Assembly: GCF_025791835.1 (NCBI RefSeq)
Contig: NZ_JAOXLP010000038.1
Coordinates: 1-26,363, forward strand
From: Roseomonas xinghualingensis
Lineage (GTDB): Bacteria; Pseudomonadota; Alphaproteobacteria; Acetobacterales; Acetobacteraceae
Direction: 5' to 3'
DNA: 26,363 nt
Of the stretch, positions 17,134 through 26,363 are shown in pieces. A program made the translations under genes and the position numbers. The notes below the pieces were generated by a model. The model saw only the letters and a list, made by a program, of their open reading frames with translations. It searched no databases and was not told the DNA's origin. How positions within the stretch are numbered: position 1 is the first letter of the stretch; each line of letters begins with the position of its first letter.

Positions 17134-17865
17134 TCAGTCCGCCTTCCGCAGATCGACGGCGATGGCATTGGCGAAGAGCCAGATGCCGATGAAGCTGGCG
17201 AAGAAGATGATGTCGCGCAGCGCGATCACGCCGCGCGAGAAGGCGGCGAGGCGATCGGTGATGGAAACGCCGCGCGCGACTTCTGCCATGACGGGGAGGT
17301 TGCGGCTGAGGAATTCGGTAACGACCGGCGATCCGGCAGCGGCGAAGAGGAAGCACACCGCGACGGCGAGAACGAAGGCGATCACCTGGTTCTTGGTCAG
17401 CGCCGAGATGGCGGCGCCGATGGCGAGATAGGCGCCCGCCACCATCAGGCAGCCGAGATAGCCGGCGGCGATCACGCCGTTGTCCGGATCACCCAGCAGA
17501 TTGACGGTAATAACCAGCGGGAAGGTGAGGGCCAGCGCGATGCCGCAGAAGGCCCAGGCCGCCAGGAACTTGCCCAGAACGGCCTGCCACTGCGCGATGG
17601 GAAGGGTGAGCAGCAGCTCAATCGTGCCGAGGCGCCGCTCCTCCGCCCAGAGGCGCATGGTGATGGCGGGGACGAGGAAGAGGAAGAGCCAGGGAACAAA
17701 GGCGAAGAAGGGCTGGAGATCTGCCGTGGAGCGGGCGAAGAAATTGCCCAGCGTGAAGGTCAGTGCCCCCGACATCACCAGGAAGATGACGATGAAGACA
17801 TAGGCCACGGGAGTGGCGAAATAGGAGGCCAGCTCGCGCCGGGCGACGGTCAGCGTGGCACCCAT
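17134..17865 (-). CDS. ABC-2 type permease, GldF-like
   Basis: 243 residues from the ATG at 17865, which overlaps the stop of the ATPase gene as TGATG; a GTG one codon earlier (17868) is equally possible. About six membrane segments are visible, and RLWAEERRLGTIELLLTLPI between the second and third is the characteristic cytoplasmic coupling stretch of GldF/ABC-2 permeases. It forms the membrane channel for the ATPase encoded just upstream and is followed by the GldG-like gene with a three-base gap. ABC-2 permeases usually export polysaccharides, drugs or other large substrates; none can be assigned here. Confidence 0.9.
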   Translation of the reverse strand: MGATLTVARRELASYFATPVAYVFIVIFLVMSGALTFTLGNFFARSTADLQPFFAFVPWLFLFLVPAITMRLWAEERRLGTIELLLTLPIAQWQAVLGKFLAAWAFCGIALALTFPLVITVNLLGDPDNGVIAAGYLGCLMVAGAYLAIGAAISALTKNQVIAFVLAVAVCFLFAAAGSPVVTEFLSRNLPVMAEVARGVSITDRLAAFSRGVIALRDIIFFASFIGIWLFANAIAVDLRKAD

Positions 17866-18590
17866 CACGCGGCCTCCCGTGTCAGCTCGCGGAACACGGC
17901 ATCAAGGTCCGGGCCACGCGCGGCGAGCTCGGCAGGCGTGGCATCCGCCACAACGCGGCCGCGGGCGATGACGATGGCGCGGGTGCAGACCGCGCCGACC
18001 TCTTCGAGGATATGGGTCGAGATGATCATGGCCTTGCTCGGCGCCATGCGCGCGATGAGGTTGCGGACCTCGTGCTTCTGGTTGGGGTCGAGGCCGTCCG
18101 TCGGCTCGTCCAGCACCAGCACTGGCGGGTCGTGCAGAAGGGCCTGGGCCAGGCCGACACGGCGCTTGAAGCCCTTGGACAGCGTCTCGATCGGCTGAAG
18201 GCGGACCTCCTCGAGCGAGGTCGCCCGCATGGCCTCATGCACGCGGTCGGCGGCCTCGCCACCGCGGAAGCCGCGAGCACGCGCGGTGAAGGCCAGGAAG
18301 CTCTGCACCGTCATTTCAGGATAGGTGGGCGCACCCTCGGGCAGGAAACCCAGGTGGCGCTTGGCGGCCACGGGGCGTTCCACCACGTCCTCCCCCATGA
18401 TCCGGGCGGTGCCGGCAGTGGGCGTCACGAAGCCGGCCAGCATTTTCATGGTGGTGGACTTCCCGGCACCATTGGGCCCCAGGAAACCAAGGACCTCGCC
18501 GGCGCGGACGTTGAAGGAGACATCGTCCACGGCGGTGAAGGTGCCGAAGCGCTTGGTCAGGCGGTCGATCTCGATATGAGCGGCGTCCAC
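17865..18590 (-). CDS. ABC transporter ATP-binding protein, GldA-like
   Basis: 241 residues from the GTG at 18590, chosen because AGGGGG lies eight bases upstream; a GTG two codons earlier (18596) is only two bases from that site. All nucleotide-binding motifs are present: Walker A GPNGAGKST, Q-loop region HLGFLPEGAPTYPEMTV, signature LSKGFKRRVGLAQALL, Walker B VLVLDEPTDGLDP and H-loop STHILEE. LSKGF in place of LSGGQ is typical of the ABC-2/GldA-type ATPases. It powers the GldF-like permease next to it. First gene of the operon; recG lies 95 bp upstream on the same strand. Confidence 0.92.
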   Translation of the reverse strand: MDAAHIEIDRLTKRFGTFTAVDDVSFNVRAGEVLGFLGPNGAGKSTTMKMLAGFVTPTAGTARIMGEDVVERPVAAKRHLGFLPEGAPTYPEMTVQSFLAFTARARGFRGGEAADRVHEAMRATSLEEVRLQPIETLSKGFKRRVGLAQALLHDPPVLVLDEPTDGLDPNQKHEVRNLIARMAPSKAMIISTHILEEVGAVCTRAIVIARGRVVADATPAELAARGPDLDAVFRELTREAA

Positions 18591-18650
18591 GGTCACTTCC
18601 CCCTTGGCGGGAGACCGGGCGCTCCCGCGCCAGCCCGGTTAAGGCGGGCA

Positions 18651-18672
18651 CGGGGGAGGCGCAAGACCCCCG
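18651..18672 (-). terminator. Possible hairpin between recG and the Gld-like operon
   Basis: CGGGGG at 18651-18656 pairs with CCCCCG at 18667-18672, with a 10-base loop. It lies just after the recG stop on the minus strand. There is no T-run after it, so it may be a pause or Rho-linked site, or chance in a G+C-rich gap. Confidence 0.25.
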
Positions 18673-18691
18673 GCGCGGCGAGGGCAGGCGC

Positions 18692-20767
18692 TCACCCGGC
18701 GGCGAGGGGCTTCAGGCTCAGGTCGTGGTCGAAAAGCGTGAGCAGGGTGCGGGCGGCCCGGCCTCGGTCGGTGGCGTTGAGTTCTGGGTCCTTTCCGAGC
18801 AACAACTCGGCCTCCTGATGTGCCACCCGCACCAGTCCGCCATGGCGCTGCGGGTCCGCGATCTTGCGGCCGATCTGGCCGGCCTGGCGGGTGCCCAGGG
18901 CATCGCCGCCGCCGCGGTGGTCCAGATCGGCATCGGCGATGAGGAAGCCGTCCTCCGTGTCGCGGATGACGGCAAGGCGGCGCTTTTCCCCCTCCGCCAG
19001 TTCGGCCGAGGGCAGCAGCAAGCAATAGGACTGGGCGCTGCCACGTCCCACCCGTCCGCGAAGCTGATGGAGAGCGGAGAGACCAAACCGCTCGGCCTGC
19101 TCGATGATCATGATGGTGGCCTCGGGCACGTCCACGCCCACTTCCACCACCGTTGTCGCAACCAGTAGTTGCGCGCGCCCGGCGGCGAAGTCGCCAAGGG
19201 CGGCCTCACGCACGTCCAGGCTCTGGGCGCCATGGGCGAGACGGACATTCTCGCCGAACACCTCGCGCAGTTGGGCAAAGGTGGTCTCGGCAGCCACATT
19301 ATCATGCGCCTCGCCATCCTCGATGGCGCGAACGACCCAATAGGCGCGGTTGCCGCTGGCGAAGGCGCGGCGGAGGGCGGCCAGGACCTCGTCTCGCCGG
19401 TCTCGGCTGACGATGCGGGTTACGATAGGCTTACGGCCCGCCGGGCGACCTTCCAGACGAGAAACGGCCATCTCGCCCCATTGGGTAAGGAGGAGCGTGC
19501 GGGGGATGGGAGTGGCCGTCATCACCAGCACGTCGGTCTCGGTTCCCTTCTCGGTCAGCATCAGCCGCTGGGCGACGCCGAAGCGGTGCTGCTCATCCAC
19601 CACTACCAGGGCAAGGTCGCGGAACTGCACGCCTTCCTGGAACAGGGCATGGGTGCCGACCACCAGGGGGAGGGAGCCATCGGCCAGGCGGCGCAGGACG
19701 CGGGAGCGCTCCTTGCCCTTCACGCTGCCGGCCAGCAGCGCGCATTCCACCCCAGCTGCGCCGGCCAGGCGCTGGAAGGTGCGGAGGTGCTGGCGAGCCA
19801 GGATTTCGGTCGGCGCCATGATGGCCGCCTGGGCACCCGCCTCCACGGCCCGGAGCATGGCCATGAGGGCCACCAGGGTCTTGCCGCTGCCGACATCGCC
19901 CTGGAGCAGCCGGAGCATCCGGCGCGGGGCGGCGAGATCCGCGTCGATCTCGGCGACGGCCTGCGTCTGGGCGGGGGTGGGCTCATGGCCAAAGGCGGCG
20001 AGGGCACGCTCGCGCAGGGCACCGTCGCCGGTCAGGGGGCGGCCAGGGCGTTCCAGCACGGCACGGCGGACGAGGCCGATCGCGATCTGGCCGGCGAGGA
20101 GTTCGTCATATGCCAGGCGATCGGTGGCCTCGGGCTCGGGAAGGGTCTCCGGAGCCTGAAGGCTGCGGAGGGCCTCGGTGAAGCCGGGCCAGCGGCGGCG
20201 ACGGAGATGGGTAGGGTCCTGCCATTCCTGGACTGGGGGAAGGCGGGCGAGGGCGGCGCCCATCGCCTTCTGCACATCTTTCGGCCCCAGCCCCTTCACC
20301 AGCGGCCAGACGGGCTGGATGGCCGGAATGATGTCAGGCGGCGATACGAATTCGGGCGCGTCCATCTGCCAGCGCGCGCCATAGCGGCGGACCCTGCCGG
20401 AAACGGTACGCGCAGCCCCCTCCGGGAAGGTCCGGTGCAACCAGGGGCCGACCCAGCGTGCGCGGAGAAAATAGACGAGGTCGAGCATCGAGCGCTCGCT
20501 CAGGCACTTCACCACCCAGGGTTGGGAGGGGTTGCGGGGGGCGGCGACGGCCTCCACCAGTAGGGGTACGGTCGCAACATCCCCGTCAGCGGCATCGGCG
20601 AGGCGGGTGATACGCTGCCGGTCCACGTAACGCTCTGGCAGGTGGAACAGCAGGTCCAGCACCCGTGGCCCGGCGGCGTCGGAGAGATGGCGCGCCTTGC
20701 CGGCAGCCTCAGGGAGGCTGTCGATCGGCGCGAGAAGGGGGAGGAGGTGATCTGGCTGGGCTGGCAT
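18692..20767 (-). CDS. recG: ATP-dependent DNA helicase RecG
   Basis: 691 residues, close to the 693 of E. coli RecG. The N-terminal wedge region includes LLFHLPERYVDR. The helicase part has motif I LQGDVGSGKTLVAL (around residue 290), DEQH (Asp391-His394) in VVVDEQHRFGVAQR, TATPIPRTL, and motif VI LRGRVGRGSAQSYCLL. RecG remodels stalled replication forks and branch-migrates Holliday junctions. The ATG at 20767 faces the divergent sdhE-mfd pair. The recG/sdhE/mfd neighbourhood is familiar from many Alphaproteobacteria. Confidence 0.97.
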   Translation of the reverse strand: MPAQPDHLLPLLAPIDSLPEAAGKARHLSDAAGPRVLDLLFHLPERYVDRQRITRLADAADGDVATVPLLVEAVAAPRNPSQPWVVKCLSERSMLDLVYFLRARWVGPWLHRTFPEGAARTVSGRVRRYGARWQMDAPEFVSPPDIIPAIQPVWPLVKGLGPKDVQKAMGAALARLPPVQEWQDPTHLRRRRWPGFTEALRSLQAPETLPEPEATDRLAYDELLAGQIAIGLVRRAVLERPGRPLTGDGALRERALAAFGHEPTPAQTQAVAEIDADLAAPRRMLRLLQGDVGSGKTLVALMAMLRAVEAGAQAAIMAPTEILARQHLRTFQRLAGAAGVECALLAGSVKGKERSRVLRRLADGSLPLVVGTHALFQEGVQFRDLALVVVDEQHRFGVAQRLMLTEKGTETDVLVMTATPIPRTLLLTQWGEMAVSRLEGRPAGRKPIVTRIVSRDRRDEVLAALRRAFASGNRAYWVVRAIEDGEAHDNVAAETTFAQLREVFGENVRLAHGAQSLDVREAALGDFAAGRAQLLVATTVVEVGVDVPEATIMIIEQAERFGLSALHQLRGRVGRGSAQSYCLLLPSAELAEGEKRRLAVIRDTEDGFLIADADLDHRGGGDALGTRQAGQIGRKIADPQRHGGLVRVAHQEAELLLGKDPELNATDRGRAARTLLTLFDHDLSLKPLAAG

Positions 20768-20825
20768 GATTCGGCGCCGGGGTTATATGGCACCGCACGA
20801 ACGAATGCCGAACGGGGCTCTCGCG

Positions 20826-21131
20826 ATGGATAACCAACCGGACGAACTTTCCCCTCGGCGACGGCGTTTGCTCTTCCGGGCGCGCCATCGCGGCACGAAG
20901 GAGGCGGACCTGCTGATTGGGAGATTCGTCTCTGACCGGATCGAGGCCTTCTCCGAGCAGGAACTGGATGAGGTCGAGGAAATCCTGGAGCTGCAGGACG
21001 CGGATCTTACCGATTGGCTTTCCGGCCGCCGGTCTGTGCCGGCTGATCTGCAATCGCCGATGATGATGCGCCTGCTGGAAGCCAGCTCCCTCCCGGGCGC
21101 CGGGCTTCCCGAAGAAATACGGAAATCCTGA
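20826..21131 (+). CDS. sdhE: SdhE (DUF339), succinate dehydrogenase flavin-insertion factor
   Basis: 101 residues from the ATG at 20826, with GGGG eight bases upstream. The open frame could start as early as 20766, but that would overlap the recG start and add 20 residues the family lacks. RRRRLLFRARHRGTKEADLL holds the conserved RGxxExD motif that contacts the FAD site of SdhA, followed by the usual acidic helices (EQELDEVEEILELQDADLTD). It promotes covalent attachment of FAD to SdhA. No sdh genes are in view. Its stop is directly followed by the mfd ATG, so the two are probably co-translated. Confidence 0.92.
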   Translation: MDNQPDELSPRRRRLLFRARHRGTKEADLLIGRFVSDRIEAFSEQELDEVEEILELQDADLTDWLSGRRSVPADLQSPMMMRLLEASSLPGAGLPEEIRKS

Positions 21132-24617
<3,486 letters not shown>

Positions 24618-24622
24618 TCGAT

Positions 24623-24658
24623 GCGGAACCGCGGGGAGTGGCACCGCATTCCGCCACT
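24623..24658. terminator. Hairpin between convergent mfd and DUF1194 genes
   Basis: GCGGAA at 24623-24628 pairs with TTCCGC at 24649-24654, and inside it GCGG at 24631-24634 pairs with CCGC at 24644-24647. AGTGGC at 24637 and GCCACT at 24653 can form an alternative stem. The 75-bp gap separates two convergent genes, a usual place for a two-way terminator. No T-run is visible. Confidence 0.35.
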
Positions 24659-24692
24659 GCCCGCTGGATAGCCGGCAGCAAGGCGGCCGGGC

Positions 24693-25364
24693 TCAGGCGA
24701 TCTCGCGGATGAGTTTGGCCCGAACGGCGCGAGCGAAGTCGGCACGGCTGTCCGCGGTCATGACAAAGGCGCCGTGGCCCGCGATCACCGTCTCCTCATA
24801 GGTGCGGGTGAGCCCCGGGCGGCCGCCCTCGATGGCCAGGGCGTTCACGATGATCCCCTGCGCGGCTGCGGCGCGGCGCGCGGCTTCGATGGGGCGGATG
24901 CTGCGCATGTCGGGCGCGTCGCCGGAGATGTCGATCACCTTCTCCCGGGCGGGCCAGGGAGCGGTGGCGATCAGGGCGGCGGCATGGTCCACCGCGTCTC
25001 CGATGGCATTCCAGGACTGGAAGGAGCGCGGCGCTGTAATCACGGCGCGGGCAAGCTCATTGGCCGAGGCGGGACCGCTGACATGGTGCCAGCCCACCAC
25101 GGTTTCCGCTCCGCCGGGAGCGCCCCATTCGACCATGGCGACGCCAATCGCTGCGCGGGAGCCGGCGCCAATGGCTGACAGGACGGCAGGATGGGTCAAG
25201 GCTTCGGCGCAGCCCTCCCGCTGAAGGCTGAACTCGTCAGGGTCGATGCTACCGGAGGCGTCCACGGCCAGTACCAGAAGTAGATCCACCGCGCCCCCCT
25301 GTGCCGCAGCCTTGCCGGGGGCAAGGACCGACGGAAGCAACAGGGCGGTGCGCCGTTGGATCAT
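24693..25364 (-). CDS. DUF1194 von Willebrand factor A-like secreted protein
   Basis: 223 residues with an N-terminal signal (IQRRTALLLPSVLAPGKAAA, cleavage near residue 22). The vWA metal site DASGSID is at 35-41, preceded by VDLLLVLAV. The later parts SFQSWNAIGDAVDHAA and REKVIDISGDAPDMRSIRP match the DUF1194 pattern. DUF1194 proteins are secreted vWA-type proteins of unknown role, frequent in Alphaproteobacteria. Only one cysteine is present, so it is not an obvious substrate for the thiol oxidoreductase encoded seven bases upstream. No ribosome site stands out before the ATG. Confidence 0.9.
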   Translation of the reverse strand: MIQRRTALLLPSVLAPGKAAAQGGAVDLLLVLAVDASGSIDPDEFSLQREGCAEALTHPAVLSAIGAGSRAAIGVAMVEWGAPGGAETVVGWHHVSGPASANELARAVITAPRSFQSWNAIGDAVDHAAALIATAPWPAREKVIDISGDAPDMRSIRPIEAARRAAAAQGIIVNALAIEGGRPGLTRTYEETVIAGHGAFVMTADSRADFARAVRAKLIREIA

Positions 25365-25371
25365 GCAGGCA

Positions 25372-26022
25372 TCATGCGGCTTCCGTCAGTGCCACATCCA
25401 GCAGCCTTTGCAGCACCTCGGACTCTTGCGCCCCAGCAATGGCGTGGCGCCCGGCGATAACGAAACAGGGAACGCCGTTGATGCCGAGACGGTGAGCCCG
25501 GAGGTTCTCAGCATGCACCGCCTCCACCTCCTGCTCCCCGGCCAGGAAGCGGCGGGTGGCGGCGCGGTCGAGGCGGGCGGCAGCGGCGATGCCGGCAAGG
25601 GTCGCGTGGTCCGAGATATCCGCGCCCTCAGCGAAATGCGCTATGAAAAGGCTGTCCACCACCTCCTCCGCCACGCCATGGCGGGCGGCCAGCCGCACCA
25701 GGCGATGGGCATCCAGCGAGGGTGGGGTGCGATGGATGAGGTCAAAGCGGAAGGGTACGCCCTCCGCCCGGCCCATTTCAGTCAGGGTGGCGTGCAGGCG
25801 GCGGGTACGCTCGGCCCCGCCAGGGCGGCGGGCGAAGGGATCGCGGCCGGCGGGCTGTTCCGGGTTCAGCAGGAAGGGACGCCACATGAGGTCGGCCGCC
25901 ACTTCCGCCCGGGCGCGCAGGGCACGGCGCAACCGGCGCATGCCGAGGAAGCACCAGGGGCAGATGAGATCGAAGACCACTTCGATCGGCAACCGGGCGC
26001 GGGGCGGAGAGAGTGCGTTCAC
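25372..26022 (-). CDS. FrnE-like DsbA-family oxidoreductase
   Basis: 216 residues from the GTG at 26022. The active site is CPWC at 21-24 (FDLICPWCFLGMRRLRRALR), followed by the helical insert of FrnE-type proteins and a cis-Pro loop NGVPCFVIAG. There is no signal peptide, so it acts in the cytoplasm, unlike classical DsbA. FrnE-like proteins are thiol-disulfide oxidoreductases or 2-hydroxychromene-carboxylate isomerase relatives. It is followed by DUF1194, probably in the same transcript. Its upstream region is bordered by an insertion element. Confidence 0.92.
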   Translation of the reverse strand: MNALSPPRARLPIEVVFDLICPWCFLGMRRLRRALRARAEVAADLMWRPFLLNPEQPAGRDPFARRPGGAERTRRLHATLTEMGRAEGVPFRFDLIHRTPPSLDAHRLVRLAARHGVAEEVVDSLFIAHFAEGADISDHATLAGIAAAARLDRAATRRFLAGEQEVEAVHAENLRAHRLGINGVPCFVIAGRHAIAGAQESEVLQRLLDVALTEAA

Positions 26023-26241
26023 GGTCCGATCTTAGACTCTCGGATAGGGAGGGAGCCAGGGTTCTCGCGGAGGGGGAAGCCTCCGTCAGCCATGCCGCAC
26101 GCCCAGGTGTCTGCCGTCAGGGCTCATGAGACAAGCGGGATTGGTTGAGGAAAGGAGGATTTCCGGCTCATCGTGACCCTAAGGCGTGGCACATGGGCTA
26201 GAAGTTAGCTGCCCCGAGCCCGAAGCCGCCGGCCGATGAGA

Positions 26242-26363
26242 TGGTCCCCGGATTTCGGACAGTTGGATAAGCTCGGTTCGGCCTGAGAAGGACGGACCCA
26301 ATGGCGGGGAAGCGGACACGATACTCGGCTGAATTCAAGGCCAAGGTGGCGCTGGAGGCGCTG
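26242..26363 (+). mobile_element. Left end of an IS3-family insertion element (cut by window edge)
   Basis: The stretch from about 26242 begins TGGTCCCCGGATTTCGGACA, the style of a terminal repeat of an IS3-family element starting with TG, and leads into an orfA start at 26301. The exact left boundary is uncertain by several bases, and neither the right end nor a target duplication can be seen. Confidence 0.6.
26301..26363 (+). CDS. IS3-family transposase OrfA, first 21 codons (partial)
   Basis: ATG at 26301 with AGGA about nine bases upstream. The visible residues include RYSAEFKAKVALEA, the standard opening of OrfA helix-turn-helix proteins of the IS3 family. OrfA normally binds the element ends, and a frameshift product with OrfB is the active transposase. 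The gene runs off the window. Confidence 0.88.
   Translation, partial: MAGKRTRYSAEFKAKVALEAL

Overview
This window has the look of a chromosome segment from a high-G+C alphaproteobacterium, most likely an Acetobacteraceae member close to Roseomonas. That placement is an inference. It rests on the strong C/G bias at third codon positions, the recG | sdhE-mfd gene order, a tripartite-tricarboxylate (Bug-type) binding protein, and many GTG starts. No rRNA, tRNA or CRISPR array was seen.

Layout. (1) 1-4265, minus strand: the first ~1,420 codons of a very large, probably secreted protein. It starts with a beta-helix-like region, continues with three cadherin/VCBS-like repeats, and ends at the window edge in RTX calcium-binding repeats. 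The RTX part contains a 546-bp tandem duplication identical over 519 bp. This gene looks lower in G+C than the rest of the window. (2) 4782-8019, minus: a translationally coupled catabolic or uptake operon of an SBP5 binding protein, an amidase-signature enzyme and a small AtzG-like subunit. A TauE/SafE-type permease lies upstream on the same strand. (3) 9088-11663, plus: a polyprenyl-phosphate sugar synthase fused to GtrA, overlapping a GT39/ArnT-like membrane glycosyltransferase. (4) 11753-13740, plus: a Bug-type binding protein and the molybdoenzyme MsrP without an adjacent MsrQ. (5) 13747-18590, minus: a tight operon of GldA-like ATPase, GldF-like permease, GldG-like auxiliary protein, DUF4340 protein and NUDIX hydrolase. 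(6) 18692-24617: recG (minus) divergent from sdhE-mfd (plus), a DNA-repair pair around a flavin-insertion factor. (7) 24693-26022, minus: a FrnE-like DsbA-family oxidoreductase followed by a DUF1194 von Willebrand A protein. (8) 26242 to the end, plus: the left end of an IS3-family element with the first 21 codons of its OrfA.

How the genes work together. The two glycosyltransferase genes form a donor-maker and donor-user pair for adding a sugar outside the cytoplasmic membrane. The amidase and AtzG-like protein resemble a two-subunit amidohydrolase fed by a peptide-type binding protein, though no permease or ATPase for that protein is present. The Gld-like ABC module plus DUF4340 is the least understood set here. 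It is widespread in bacteria that do not glide, its substrate is unknown, and here a NUDIX gene is coupled to it through a TTG start that overlaps the preceding stop codon.
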